Shown: positions 1-15,700, counted from the stretch's first letter. The stretch is 64,000 nucleotides of DNA from Plumapathes pennacea (GCA_964036295.1 OZ038469.1:11775591-11839590); one strand, 5' to 3'. Notes: generated by a model from the sequence alone, not told the origin. Numbers and translations: made by a program.

Positions 1-714
1 CTTTCGCCAAAAAGTAAGTGGGTTAGGCTTAATTTTATGTCAAAAGTCGGCCCATTTTGACCAAAAATGTAAATCCTTTGAATCTTTCACAAAACCTTTC
101 AGGCACTACAACAAAATTTCTTATTACTCACGGATCGTTTTAGATACAATCATTAATCGCATATCAGCGAAATTGCTCGATTGACGTTTCTCTCGCCCAA
201 AAATCGGTTATCCCGTGGATTGAAAAACACAAATTTATTTCGTTTAGGCACTATCTCTCAAAACTGTGACACCTCTGATAACTCTGTCTTTCGTTATTGA
301 AAAAAAAATTGATCTAATATAAGCTATCCGCATGTAAACAAACGTTAAAAATTTGCATATATATCACGAAAAGCGTCCACTTTAACAAGGCGAAACGTCC
401 TCCAGAATGATTTGTAGCTGAACTAGCGTTTGATTAAGTAGTAATAAACCGATACTTTACCTTTCCGGTAATTTAGCGGGAACTGCTATAAATGCCTCCG
501 CCTTTCAATCAACACTTTTGTGACACATTCCAAGCTCAGACAGCGGTCACGCACGTCATTCCTCACTCCGGTGACAAAGAAACACTCGAAAAAGGTAGTC
601 GCCACCTTACCATTAAAACAAAATTACAGTCTTCAAAAATAATGACAATTACGAGACACTGTGACAACCAGACATACCATATGCTTTTTACAGACATCCA
701 CTCTTAAAACATCA
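1..714. repeat. Left flank of the array: pieces related to the right flank
   Basis: 39-100 (GTCAAAAGTCGGCCCATTTT...) and 120-167 (TTATTACTCACGGATCG...) have direct counterparts at 32925-32990 and 33101-33150. 181-310 has an inverted counterpart at 32258-32379. 39-100 also resembles the CCGATTTTGGCCAAAA part of the monomer, so the flank is partly very diverged satellite. From 311 to 714 I see nothing recognisable; the open frame at 492-707 has no supporting features. Confidence 0.75.
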
Positions 715-3700
715 CTGAGATGGTCGAAAAATGACCGGATTTTGGCAAAATACTAAGACTATAGCACAGGGTTTTTTTTTTTTCATAAATTGAAAACTCT
801 TTAAATCTTCAGGAAACATTCTTTGGAAAGTCACAACACTTTTTGCAATACATTTGCTTTATCTATCTTCATCCGTTAGCAAGATACAGCAGCTTAAATT
901 TGGCTCCTTTGCTCGAAAGGTGTGATGTTTTAATTAGTGCATGATTTGCTCTAATTTGCTCTACTTTCTCACGACTCAAATCTATGCAAAACACGTCGGC
1001 ATACTCCCAGGAACGTTTCTTGAAAGTTTCATGCGATTCTGAGATGGTCGAAAAATAACCGGATTTTGATAAAATATTAAGGCTATAGCACAGGGTTTTT
1101 TTTGTCAAAAATTGAAAACTCTTGAAATTGTCAGGAAACATTCTTTAGACTATAAAAACTTTTTGCAATAAATTTGCTTTATCTATTTTTATCCGTTGGC
1201 GAGAAATAGCAGCTTAAATTTTGCTCCTTTGCTCGAAAGGTATGATGTTATAATTAGTGCATGATTTGCACTAGTTTGATCTAATTTCTCACGACGCGCG
1301 CGCTAAAAGTTAACAAAAACTATGCAAAACCCGTCGGCATAGTCAAAGGAACGAAAGGTGTGATATGTTTTAATTAGTGCATGATTTGCACTAGTTTGAT
1401 CTAATTTCTCACGACGCACGGGCTAAACGTTTACAAAAACTATGCAGGAACGATTCCTGAAAGTTTCATGCGATTCTGAGATGGTCGAAAAATGACCGGA
1501 TTTTGACAAAAATAAGGCTATAGTACAGGATTTTTTGTCAAAAATTGAAAACTGCTGAAACTTTCAGGAAACATTCTTTGCACTATAAAAAGACTTCTTG
1601 CAATACATTTGCTTCATCTATCTTCATTCTTTGGCGAGATATAGCAACTTAAATTTGGCTCCTTTGCTCGAAAGGTGTGATGTCTTAATTAGTGCACGAT
1701 TTGCACTAGTTTTGTCTAATTTCTCACGACGCGCGGGCTAAAAGTTTACAAAAGCTATGCAAACTCCATCGTCATAGTCCCAGGAACGTTTCCTGAAAGT
1801 TTCATGCAATTCTGAGAACAATCTTGGAATTTGACAAAATACTAAGGCTATAACACAGGGTTTTTTGTCAAAAATTGAAAACTCTTGAAACTTTCAGGAA
1901 ACCATCCTTGGACTATAACCAGACTTTTTGCAATGCATTTACTTTATCTAACTTCATCCGTTGGCGAGATATAGCAGCATAACTCGAAAGGTGGGACGAA
2001 TTAATTAGTGCATGATTTGCTGTAATTTGTTCTAATTTCTCACGACGCGCGGGCTAAAAGTATACAAAAACTATGCAAACTTTGTCGGCATAGTCTCAGG
2101 AACGTTTTCTGAAAGTTTCATGCAATTCTGAGATGGTCGAAAAATCTTGGAATTTTGACAAAATACTAAGGCTATAGCACAGGGTTTTTTGCCGATTTTG
2201 GCCAAAACTTGAAAACCCTTGAAACGTTCAGGAATCCTTCCTTGGACTATAAGAAGACTTTTTGCAATACATTTGCTTTATCTATCTTCATCCGTTGCCG
2301 AGATATAGCAGCTTAACTCGAAAGGTGTGATGAATTAATTAGTGCATGATTTGCTGTAATTTGCTGTAATTTCTCACGACGCGCGCGATAAAAGTTTACA
2401 AAAACTATGCAAACTTTGTCGGCATAGTCCCAGGAACGTTTCCTGAAAGTTTCATGCGATTCTCAGATGGTCGAAAAATCTTGGAATTTTGACAAAATAC
2501 TAAGGCTATAGCACAGGGTTTTTTTACCGATTTTGGCCAAAACTTGAAAACCCTTGAAACTTTCAGGAAACCTTCCTTGGACTATAAGAAGACTTTTTGC
2601 AATACATTTGCTTTATCTATCTTCATCCGTTGCCGAGATATAGCAGCTTAACTCGAAAGGTGTGATGAATTAATTAGTGCATGATTTGCTGTAATTTGCT
2701 GTAATTTCTCACGACGCGCGCTCTAAAAGTTTACAAAAACTATGCAAACTTTGTCGGCATAGTCTCAGGAACGTTTCCTGAAAGTTTCATGCGATTCTGA
2801 GATGGTCGAAAAATCTTGGAATTTTGACAAAATACTAAGGCTATAGCACAGGGTTTTTTGCCGATTTTGGCCAAAACTTGAAAACCCTTGAAACTTTCAG
2901 GAAACCTTCCTTGGACTATAAGAAGACTTTTTGCAATACATTTGCTTTATCTATCTTCATCCGTTGCCGAGATATAGCAGCTTAACTCGAAAGGTGTGAT
3001 GAATTAATTAATACATGATTTGCTGTAATTTGCTGTAATTTCTCACGACGCGCGCGCTAAAAGTTTACAAAAACTATGCAAACTTTGTCGGCATAGTCCC
3101 AGGAACGTTTCCTGAAAGTTTCATGCGATTCTGAGATGGTCGAAAAATCTTGGAATTTTGACAAAATACTAAGGCTATAGCACAGGGTTTTTTGCCGATT
3201 TTGGCCAAAACTTGAAAACCCTTGAAACTTTCAGGAAACCTTCCTTGGACTATAAGAAGACTTTTTGCAATACATTTGCTTTATCTATCTTCATCCGTTG
3301 CCGAGATATAGCAGCTTAACTCGAAAGGTGTGGTGAATTAATTAATGCATGATTTGCTGTAATTTGCTGTAATTTCTCACGACGCGCGCGATAAAAGTTT
3401 ACAAAAACTATGCAAACTTTGTCGACATAGTCCCAGGAACGTTTCCTGAAAGTTTCATGCGATTCTGAGATGGTCGAAAAATCTTGGAATTTTGACAAAA
3501 TACTAAGGCTATAGCACAGGGTTTTTTGCCGATTTTGGCCAAAACTTGAAAACCCTTGAAACTTTCAGGAAACCTTCCTTGGACTATAAGAAGACTTTTT
3601 GCAATACATTTGCTTTATCTATCTTCATCCGTTGCCGAGATATAGCAGTTTAACTCGAAAGGTGTGATGAATTAATTAGTGCATGATTTGCTGTAATTTG

Positions 3701-6700
3701 CTGTAATTTCTCACGACGCGCGCGATAAAAGTTTACAAAAACTATGCAAACTTTGTCGGCATAGTCCCAGGAACGTTTCCTGAAAGTTTCATGCGATTCT
3801 GAGATGGTCGAAAAATCTTGGAATTTTGACAAAATACTAAGGCTATAGCACAGGGTTTTTTGCCGATTTTGGCCAAAACTTGAAAACCCTTGAAACTTTC
3901 AGGAAACCTTCCTTGGACTATAAGAAGACTTTTTGCAATATATTTGCTTTATCTATCTTCATCCGTTGCCGAGATATAGCAGCTTAACTCGAAAGGTGTG
4001 ATGAATTAATTAGTGCATGATTTGCTGTAATTTGCTGTAATTTTTCACGACGCGCGGGATAAAAGTTTACAAGTGCTATGCAAACTTTGTCGGCATAGTA
4101 CCAGGAACGTTACCTGAAAGTTTCATGCGATTCTGAGATGGTCGAAAAATCTTGGAATTTTGACAAAATACTAAGGCTATAGCACAGGGTTTTTTGCCGA
4201 ATTTGGCCAAATCTTGAAAACCCTTGAAACTTTCAGGAAACCTTCCTTGGACTATAAGAAGACTTTTTGCAATACATTTGCTTTATCTATCTTCATCCGT
4301 TGCCGAGATATAGCAGCTTAACTCGAAAGGTGTGATGAATTAATTAGTGCATGATTTGCTGTAATTTGCTGTAATTTCTCACGACGCGCGCTCTAAAAGT
4401 TTACAAAAACTATGCAAACTTTGTCGGCATAGTCTCAGGAACGTTTCCTGAAAGTTTCATGCGATTCTGAGATGGTCGAAAAATCTTGGAATTTTGACAA
4501 AATACTAAGGCTATAGCACAGGGTTTTTTGCCGATTTTGGCCAAAACTTGAAAACCCTTGAAACTTTCAGGAAACCTTCCTTGGACTATAAGAAGACTTT
4601 TTGCAATACATTTGCTTTATCTATCTTCATCCGTTGCCGAGATATAGCAGCTTAACTCGAAAGGTGTGATGAATTAATTAATACATGATTTGCTGTAATT
4701 TGCTGTAATTTCTCACGACGCGCGCGCTAAAAGTTTACAAAAACTATGCAAACTTTGTCGGCATAGTCCCAGGAACGTTTCCTGAAAGTTTCATGCGATT
4801 CTGAGATGGTCGAAAAATCTTGGAATTTTGACAAAATACTAAGGCTATAGCACAGGGTTTTTTGCCGATTTTGGCCAAAACTTGAAAACCCTTGAAACTT
4901 TCAGGAAACCTTCCTTGGACTATAAGAAGACTTTTTGCAATACATTTGCTTTATCTATCTTCATCCGTTGCCGAGATATAGCAGCTTAACTCGAAAGGTG
5001 TGGTGAATTAATTAATGCATGATTTGCTGTAATTTGCTGTAATTTCTCACGACGCGCGCGATAAAAGTTTACAAAAACTATGCAAACTTTGTCGACATAG
5101 TCCCAGGAACGTTTCCTGAAAGTTTCATGCGATTCTGAGATGGTCGAAAAATCTTGGAATTTTGACAAAATACTAAGGCTATAGCACAGGGTTTTTTGCC
5201 GATTTTGGCCAAAACTTGAAAACCCTTGAAACTTTCAGGAAACCTTCCTTGGACTATAAGAAGACTTTTTGCAATACATTTGCTTTATCTATCTTCATCC
5301 GTTGCCGAGATATAGCAGTTTAACTCGAAAGGTGTGATGAATTAATTAGTGCATGATTTGCTGTAATTTGCTGTAATTTCTCACGACGCGCGCGATAAAA
5401 GTTTACAAAAACTATGCAAACTTTGTCGGCATAGTCCCAGGAACGTTTCCTGAAAGTTTCATGCGATTCTGAGATGGTCGAAAAATCTTGGAATTTTGAC
5501 AAAATACTAAGGCTATAGCACAGGGTTTTTTGCCGATTTTGGCCAAAACTTGAAAACCCTTGAAACTTTCAGGAAACCTTCCTTGGACTATAAGAAGACT
5601 TTTTGCAATATATTTGCTTTATCTATCTTCATCCGTTGCCGAGATATAGCAGCTTAACTCGAAAGGTGTGATGAATTAATTAGTGCATGATTTGCTGTAA
5701 TTTGCTGTAATTTTTCACGACGCGCGGGATAAAAGTTTACAAGTGCTATGCAAACTTTGTCGGCATAGTACCAGGAACGTTACCTGAAAGTTTCATGCGA
5801 TTCTGAGATGGTCGAAAAATCTTGGAATTTTGACAAAATACTAAGGCTATAGCACAGGGTTTTTTGCCGAATTTGGCCAAATCTTGAAAACCCTTGAAAC
5901 TTTCAGGAAACCTTCCTTGGACTATAAGAAGACTTTTTGCAATACATTTGCTTTATCTATCTTCATCCGTTGCCGAGATATAGCAGCTTAACTCGAAAGG
6001 TGTGATGAATTAATTAATACACGATTTGCTGTAATTTGCTGTAATTTCTCACGACGCGCGCTCTAAAAGTTTACAAAAACTATGCAAACTTTGTCGGCAT
6101 AGTCCCAGGAACGTTTCCTGAAAGTTTCATGCGATTCTGAGATGGTCGAAAAATCTTGGAATTTTGACAAAATACTAAGGCTATAGCACAGGGTTTTTTG
6201 CCGATTTTGGCCAAAACTTGAAAACCCTTGAAACTTTCAGGAAACCTTCCTTTGACTATAAGAAGACTTTTTGCAATACATTTGCTTTATCTATCTTCAT
6301 CCGTTGCCGAGATATAGCAGCTTAACTCGAAAGGTGTGATGAATTAATTAGTGCATGATTTGCTGTAATTTGCTGTAATTTCTCACGACGCGCGCGCTAA
6401 AAGTTTACAAAAACTATGCAAACTTTGTCGGCATAGTCCCAGGAACGTTTCCTGAAAGTTTCATGCGATTCTGAGATGGTCGAAAAATCTTGGAATTTTG
6501 ACAAAATACTAAGGCTATAGCACAGGGTTTTTTGCCGATTTTGGCCAAAACTTGAAAACCCTTGAAACTTTCAGGAAACCTTCCTTGGACTATAAGAAGA
6601 CTTTTTGCAATACATTTGCTTTATCTATCTTCATCCGTTGCCGAGATATAGCAGCTTAACTCGAAAGGTGTGATGAATTAATTAGTGCATGATTTGCTGT

Positions 6701-9700
6701 AATTTGCTGTAATTTCTCACGACGCGCGCGCTAAAAGTTTACAAAAACTATGCAAACTTTGTCGGCATAGTCCCAGGAACGTTTCCTGAAAGTTTCATGC
6801 GATTCTGAGATGGTCGAAAAATCTTGGAATTTTGATAAAATACTAAGGCTATAGCACAGGGTTTTTTGCCGATTTTGGCCAAAACTTGAAAACCCTTGAA
6901 ACTTTCAGGAAACCTTCCTTGGACTATAAGAAGACTTTTTGCAATACATTTGCTTTATCTATCTTCATCCGTTGCCGAGATATAGCAGCTTAACTTGAAA
7001 GGTGTGATGAATTAATTAATACATGATTTGCTGTAATTTGCTGTAATTTCTCACGACGCGCGCGATAAAAGTTTACAAAAACTATGCAAACTTTGTCGGC
7101 ATAGTCCCAGGAACGTTTCCTGAAAGTTTCATGCGATTCTGAGATGGTCGAAAATTCTTGGAATTTTGACAAAATACTAAGGCTATAGCACAGGGTTTTT
7201 TGCCGATTTTGGCCAAAACTTGAAAACCCTTGAAACTTTCAGGAAACCTTCCTTGGACTATAAGAAGACTTTTTGCAATACATTTGCTTTATCTATCTTC
7301 ATCCGTTGCCGAGATATAGCAGCTTAACTCGAAAGGTGTGATGAATTAATTAGTGCATGATTTGCTGTAATTTGCTGTAATTTCTCACGACGCGCGCTCT
7401 AAAAGTTTACAAAAACTATGCAAACTTTGTCGGCATAGTCCCAGGAACGTTTCCTGAAAGTTTCATGCGATTCTGAGTTGGTCGAAAAATCTTGGAATTT
7501 TGACAAAATACTAAGGCTATAGCACAGGGTTTTTTGCCGATTTTGGCCAAAACTTGAAAACCCTTGAAACTTTCAGGAAACCTTCCTTGGACTATAAGAA
7601 GACTTTTTGCAATACATTTGCTTTATCTATCTTCATCCGTTGCCGAGATATAGCAGCTTAACTCGAAAGGTATGATGAATTAATTAGTGCATGATTTGCT
7701 GTAATTTGCTGTAATTTCTCACGACGCGCGCTCTAAAAGTTTACAAAAACTATGCAAACTTTGTCGGCATCGTCCCAGGAACGTTTCCTGAAAGTTTCAT
7801 GCGATTCTGAGTTGGTCGAAAAATCTTGGAATTTTGACAAAATACTAAGGCTATAGCACAGGGTTTTTTGCCGATTTTGGCCAAAACTTGAAAACCCTTG
7901 AAACTTTCAGGAAACCTTCCTTGGACTATAAGAAGACTTTTTGCAATACATTTGCTTTATCTATCTTCATCCGTTGCCGAGATATAACAGTTTAACTCGA
8001 AAGGTGTGATGAATTAATTAGTGCATGATTTGCTGTAATTTGCTGTAATTTCTCACGACGCGCGCGCTAAAAGTTTACAAAAACTATGCAAACTTTGTCG
8101 GCATAGTCCCAGGAACGTTTCCTAAAAGTTTCATGAGATTCTGAGATGGTCGAAAAATCTTGGAATTTTGACAAAATACTAAGGCTATAGCACAGGGTTT
8201 TTTGGCGATTTTGGCCAAAACTTGAAAACCCTTGAAACTTTCAGGAAACCTTCCTTGGACTATAAGAAGACTTTTTGCAATACATTTGCTTTATCTATCT
8301 TCATCCGTTGCCGAGATATAGCAGCTTAACTCGAAAGGTGTGATGAATTAATTAGTGCATGATTTGCTGTAATTTGCTGTAATTTCTCACGACGCGCGCG
8401 CTAAAAGTTTACAAAAACTATGCAAACTTTGTCGGCATAGTCCCAGGAACGTTTCCTGAAAGTTTCATGCGATTCTGAGATGGTCGAAAAATCTTGGAAT
8501 TTTGACAAAATACTAAGGCTATAGCACAGGGTTTTTTGCCGATTTTGGCCAAAACTTGAAAACCCTTGAAACTTTCAGGAAACCTTCCTTGGACTATAAG
8601 AAGACTTTTTGCAATACATTTGCTTTATCTATCTTCATCCGTTGCCGAGATATAGCAGTTTAACTCGAAAGGTGTGATGAATTAATTAGTGCATGATTTG
8701 CTGTAATTTGCTGTAATTTCTCACGACGCGCGCTCTAAAAGTTTACAAAAACTATGCAAACTTTGTCGGCATAGTCCCAGGAACGTTTCCTGAAAGTTTC
8801 ATGAGATTCTGAGATGGTCGAAAAATCTAGGAATTTTGACAAAATACTAAGGCTATAGCACAGGGTTTTTTGGCGATTTTGGCCAAAACTTGAAAACCCT
8901 TGAAACTTTCAGGAAACCTTCCTTGGACTATAAGAAGACTTTTTGCAATACATTTGCTTTATCTATCTTCATCCGTTGCCGAGATATAGCAGCTTAACTC
9001 GAAAGGTATGATGAATTAATTAATACATGATTTGCTGTAATTTGCTGTAATTTCTCACGACGCGCGCGCTAAAAGTTTACAAAAACTATGCAAACTTTGT
9101 CGCCATAGTCCCAGGAACGTTTCCTGAAAGTTTCATGAGATTCTGAGATGGTCGAAAAATCTTGGAATTTTGACAAAATACTAAGGCTATAGCACAGGGT
9201 TTTTTGCCGATTTTGGCCAAAAATTGAAAACCCTTGAAACTTTCAGGAAACCTTCCTTGGACTATAAGAAGACTTTTTGCAATACATTTGCTTTATCTAT
9301 CTTCATCCGTTGCCGAGATATAGCAGCTTAACTCGAAAGGTGTGATGAATTAATTAGTGCATGATTTGCTGTAATTTGCTGTAATATCTCACGACGCGCG
9401 CGCTAAAAGTTTACAAAAACTATGCAAACTTTGTCGGCATAGTCCCAGGAACGTTTCCTGAAAGTTTCATGCGATTCTGAGATGGTCGAAAAATCTTGGA
9501 ATTTTGACAAAATACTAAGGCTATAGCACATGGTTTTTTGCCGATTTTGGCCAAAACTTGAAAACCCTTGAAACTATCAGGAAACCTTCCTTGGACTATA
9601 AGAAGACTTTTTGCAATACATTTGCTTTATCTATCTTCATCCGTTGCCGAGATATAGCAGTTTAACTCGAAAGGTGTGATGAATTAATTAGTGCATGATT

Positions 9701-12700
9701 TGCTGTAATTTGCTGTAATTTCTCACGACGCGCGCGCTAAAAGTTTACAAAAACTATGCAAACTTTGTCGGCATAGTCCCAGGAACGTTTCCTGAAAGTT
9801 TCATGAGATTCTGAGATGGTCGAAAAATCTTGGAATTTTGACAAAATACTAAGGCTACAGCACAGGGTTTTTTGCCGATTTTGGCCAAAACTTGAAAACC
9901 CTTGAAACTTTCAGGAAACCTTCCTTGGACTATAAGAAGACTTTTTGCAATACATTTGCTTTATCTATCTTCATCCGTTGCCGAGATATAGCAGTTTAAC
10001 TCGAAAGGTGTGATGAATTAATTATTGCATGATTTGCTGTAATTTGCTGTAATTTCTCACGACGCGCGCGCTAAAAGTTTACAAAAACTATGCAAACTTT
10101 GTCGGCATAGTCCCAGGAACGTTTCCTGAAAGTTTCATGAGATTCTGAGATGGTCGAAAAATCTTGGAATTTTGACAAAATACTAAGGCTATAGCACAGG
10201 GTTTTTTGCCGATTTTGGCCAAAAATTGAAAACCCTTGAAACCTTCAGGAAACCTTCCTTGGACTATAAGAAGACTTTTTGCAATACATTTGCTTTATCT
10301 ATCTTCATCCGTTGCCGAGATATAGCAGCTTAACTCGAAGGGTGTGATGAATTAATTAGTGCATGATTTGCTGTAATTTGCTGTAATTTCTCACGACGCG
10401 CGCGATAAAAGTTTACAAAAACTATGCAAACTTTGTCGGCATAGTCCCAGGAACGTTTCCTGAAAGTTTCATGCGATTCTGAGATGGTCGAAAATTCTTG
10501 GAATTTTGACAAAATACTAAGGCTATAGCACAGGGTTTTTTGCCGATTTTGGCCAAAACTTGAAAACCCTTGAAACTTTCAGGAAACCTTCCTTGGACTA
10601 TAAGAAGACTTTTTGCAATACATTTGCTTTATCTATCTTCATCCGTTGCCGAGATATAACAGCTTAACTCGAAAGGTGTGATGAATTAATTAGTGCATGA
10701 TTTGCTGTAATTTGCTGTAATTTCTCACGACGCGCGCGCTAAAAGTTTACAAAAACTATGCAAACTTTGTCGGCATAGTCCCAGGAACGTTTCCTGAAAG
10801 TTTTATGCGATTCTGAGATGGTCGAAAAATCTTCGAATTTTGACAAAATACTAAGGCTATAGCACAGAGTTTTTTGCCGATTTTGGCCAAAAATTGAAAA
10901 CCCTTGAAACTTTCAGGAAACCTTCCTTGGACTATATGAAGACTTTTTGCAATACATTTGCTTTATCTATCTTCATCCGTTGCCGAGATATAGCAGCTTA
11001 ACACGAAAGGTGTGATGAATTAATTAGTGCATGATTTGCTGTAATTTGCTGTAATTTCTCACGACGCGCGTGCTAAAAGTTTACAAAAACTATGCAAACT
11101 TTGTCGGCATAGTCCCAGGAACGTTTCCTGAAAGTTTTATGCGATTCTGAGATGGTCGAAAAATCTTGGAATTTTGACAAAATACTAAGGCTATAGCACA
11201 GGGTTTTTTGCCGATTTTGGCCAAAAATTGAAAACCCTTGAAACTTTCAGGAAACCTTCCTTGGACTATAAGAAGACTTTTTGCAATACATTTGCTTTAT
11301 CTATCTTCATCCGTTGCCGAGATATAGCAGCTTAACTCGAAAGGTGTGATGAATTAATTAGTGCATGATTTGCTGTAATTTGCTGTAATTTCTCACGACG
11401 CGCGCGCTAAAAGTTTACAAAAACTATGCAAACTTTGTCGGCATAGTCCCAGGAACGTTTCCTGAAAGTTTTATGCGATTCTGAGATGGTCGAAAAATCT
11501 TGGAATTTTGACAAAATACTAAGGCTATAGCACAGGGTTTTTTGCCGATTTTGGCCAAAAATTGAAAACTCTTGAAACTTTCAGGAAACCTTCCTTGGAC
11601 TATATGAAGACTTTTTGCAATACATTTGCTTTATCTATCTTCATCCGTTGCCGAGATATAGCAGCTTAACACGAAAGGTGTGATGAAGTAATTAGTGCAT
11701 GATTTGCTGTAATTTGCTGTAATTTCTCACGACACGCGCGCTAAAAATTTACAAAAACTATGCAAACTTTGTCGGCATAGTCCCAGGAACGTTTCCTGAA
11801 AGTTTCATGCGATTCTGAGACGGTCGAAAAATCTTGGAATTTTGACAAAATACTAAGGCTATAGCACAGGGTTTTTTGCCGATTTTGGCCAAAACTTGAA
11901 AACCCTTGAAACTTTCAGGCAACCTTCCTTGGACTATAAGAAGACTTTTTGCAATACATTTGCTTTATTTATCTTCATCCGTTGCCGAGATATAGCAGCT
12001 TAACTCGAAAGGTGTGATGAATTAATTAGTGCATGATTTGCTGTAATTTGCTGTAATTTCTCACGACGCGCGCTCTAAAAGTTTACAAAAACTATGCAAA
12101 CTTTGTCGGCATAGTCCCAGGAACGTTTCCTGAAAGTTTCATGCGATTCTGAGATGGTCGAAAAATCTTCGAATTTTGACAAAATACTAAGGCTATAGCA
12201 CAGGGTTTTTTTTTGCCGATTTTGACCAAAAATTGAAAACCCTTGAAACTTTCAGGAAACCTTCCTTGGACTATAAGAAGACTTTTTGCAATACATTTGC
12301 TTTACCTATCTTCATCCGTTGCCGAGATATAGCAGCTTAACTCGAAAGGTGTGATGAATTAATTATTGCATGATTTGCTGTAATTTGCTGTAATTTCTCA
12401 CGACGCGCGCGCTAAAAGTTTACAAAAACTATGCAAACTTTGTCGGCATAGTCCCAGGAACGTTTCCTGAAAGTTTCATGCGATTCTGAGATGGTCGAAA
12501 AATCTTCGAATTTTGACAAAATACTAAGGCTATAGCACAGAGTTTTTTGCCGATTTTGGCCAAAAATTGAAAACCCTTGAAACTTTCAGGAAACCTTCCT
12601 TGGACTATATGAAGACTTTTTGCAATACATTTGCTTTATCTATCTTCATCCGTTGCCGAGATATAGCAGCTTAACACGAAAGGTGTGATGAATTAATTAG

Positions 12701-15700
12701 TGCATGATTTGCTGTAATTTGCTGTAATTTCTCACGACGCGCGCGATAAAAGTTTACAAAAACTATGCAAACTTTGTCGGCATAGTCCCAGGAACGTTTC
12801 CTGAAAGTTTCATGCGATTCTGAGATGGTCGAAAATTCTTGGAATTTTGACAAAATACTAAGGCTATAGCACAGGGTTTTTTGCCGATTTTGGCCAAAAC
12901 TTGAAAACCCTTGAAACTTTCAGGCAACCTTCCTTGGACTATAAGAAGACTTTTTGCAATACATTTGCTTTATCTATCTTCATCCGTTGCCGAGATATAG
13001 CAGCTTAACTCGAAAGGTGTGATGAATTAATTAGTGCATGATTTGCTGTAATTTGCTGTAATTTCTCACGACGCGCGCTCTAAAAGTTTACAAAAACTAT
13101 GCAAACTTTGTGGGCATAGTCCCAGGAACGTTTCCTGAAAGTTTTATGCGATTCTGAGATGGTCGAAAAATCTTGGAATTTTGACAAAATACTAAGGCTA
13201 TAGCACAGGGTTTTTTGCCGATTTTGGCCAAAAATTGAAAACCCTTGAAACTTTCAGGAAACCTTCCTTGGACTATAAGAAGACTTTTTGCAATACATTT
13301 GCTTTATCTATCTTCATCCGTTGCCGAGATATAGCAGCTTAACTCGAAAGGTGTGATGAATTAATTAGTGCATGATTTGCTGTAATTTGCTGTAATTTCT
13401 CACGACGCGCGCGCTAAAAGTTTACAAAAACTATGCAAACTTTGTCTGCATAGTCCCAGGAACGTTTCCTGAAAGTTTCATGCGATTCTGAGATGGTCGA
13501 AAAATCTTGGAATTTTGACAAAATACTAAGGCTATAGCACAGGGTTTTTTGCCGATTTTGGCCAAAAATTGAAAACCCTTGAAACTTTCAGGAAACCTTC
13601 CTTGGACTATAAGAAGACTTTTTGCAATACATTTGCTTTATCTATCTTCATCCGTTGCCGAGATATAGCAGCTTAACTCGAAAGGTGTGATGAATTAATT
13701 AGTGCATGATTTGCTGTAATTTGCTGTAATTTCTCACGACGCGCGCTCTAAAAGTTTACAAAAACTATGCAAACTTTGTCGGCATAGTACCAGCAACGTT
13801 TCCTGAAAGTTTCATGAGATTCTGAGATGGTCGAAAAATCTTGGAATTTTGACAAAATACTAAGGCTATTGCACAGGGTTTTTTGCCGATTTTGGCCAAA
13901 ACTTGAAAACCCTTGAAACTTTCAGGAAACCTTCCTTGGACTATAAGAAGACTTTTTGCAATACATTTGCTTTATCTATCTTCATCCGTTGCCGAGATAT
14001 AGCAGTTTAACTCGAAAGGTGTGATGAATTAATTAGTGCATGATTTGCTGTAATTTGCTGTAATTTCTCACGACGCGCGCGCTAAAAGTTTACAAACACT
14101 ATGCAAACTTTGTCGGCATAGTCCCAGGAACGTTTCCTGAAAGTTTCATGAGATTCTGAGATGGTCGAAAAATCTTGGAATTTTGACAAAATCCTAAGGC
14201 TATAGCTCAGGGTTTTTTGCCGATTTTGGCCAAAAACTGAAAACCCTTGAAACTTTCAGGAAACCTTCCTTGGACTATAAGAAGACTTTTTGCAATACAT
14301 TTGCTTTATCTATCTTCATCCGTTGCCGAGATATAGCAGCTTAACTCGAAAGGTGTGATGAATTAATTAGTGCATGATTTGCTGTAATTTGCTGTAATTT
14401 CTCACGACGCGCGCGCTAAAAGTTTACAAACACTATGCAAACTTTGTGTGCATAGTCCCAGGAACGTTTCCTGAAAGTTTCATGCGATTCTGAGATGGTC
14501 GAAAAATCTTGGAATTTTGACAAAATACTATGGCTATAGCACAGAGTTTTTTGCCGATTTTGGCCAAAAATTGAAAACCCTTGAAACTTTCAGGAAACCT
14601 TCCTTGGACTATGAGAAGACTTTTTGCAATACATTTGCTTTATCTATCTTCATCCGTTGCCGAGATATAGCAGCTTAACTCGAAAGGTGTGATGAATTAA
14701 TTAGTGAATGATTTGCTGTAATTTGCTGTAATTTCTCACGACGCGCGCGCTAAAAGTTTACAAAAACTATGCAAACTTTGTGGGCATAGTCCCAGGAACG
14801 TTTCCTGAAAGTTTTATGCGATTCTGAGATGGTCGAAAAATCTTGGAATTTTGACAAAATACTAAGGCTATAGCACAGGGTTTTTTGCCGATTTTGGCCA
14901 AAAATTGAAAACCCTTGAAACTTTCAGGAAACCTTCCTTGGACTATAAGAAGACTTTTTGCAATACATTTGCTTTATCTATCTTCATCCGTTGCCGAGAT
15001 ATAGCAGCTTAACTCGAAAGGTGTGATGAATTAATTAGTGCATGATTTGCTGTAATTTGCTGTAATTTCTCACGACGCGCGCGATAAAAGTTTACAAAAA
15101 CTATGCAAACTTTGTCGGCATAGTCCCAGGAACGTTTCCTGAAAGTTTCATGCGATTCTGAGATGGTCGAAAAATCTTGGAATTTTGACAAAATCCTAAG
15201 GCTATAGCACATGGTTTTTTGCCGACTTTGACCAAAAATTGAAAACCCTTGAAACTTTCAGGAAACCTTCCTTGGACTATAACAAGACTTTCTGCAATAC
15301 ATTTGCTTTACCTATCTTCATCCGTTGCCGAGATATAGCAGCTTAACTCGAAAGGTGTGATGAATTAATTAGTGCATGATTTGCTGTAATTTGCTGTAAT
15401 TTCTCACGACGCGCGCGCTAAAAGTTTACAAAAACTATGCAAACTTTGTCGGCATAGTCCCAGGAACGTTTCCTGAAAGTTTCATGCGATTCTGAGATGG
15501 TCGAAAAATCTTGGAATTTTGACAAAATACTAAGGCTATAGCACAGAGTTTTTTGCCGATTTTGGCCAAAAATTGAAAACCCTTGAAACTTTCAGGAAAC
15601 CTTCCTTGGACTATATGAAGACTTTTTGCAATACATTTGCTTTATCTATCTTCATCCGTTGCCGAGATATAGCAGCTTAACTCGAAAGGTGTGATGAATT

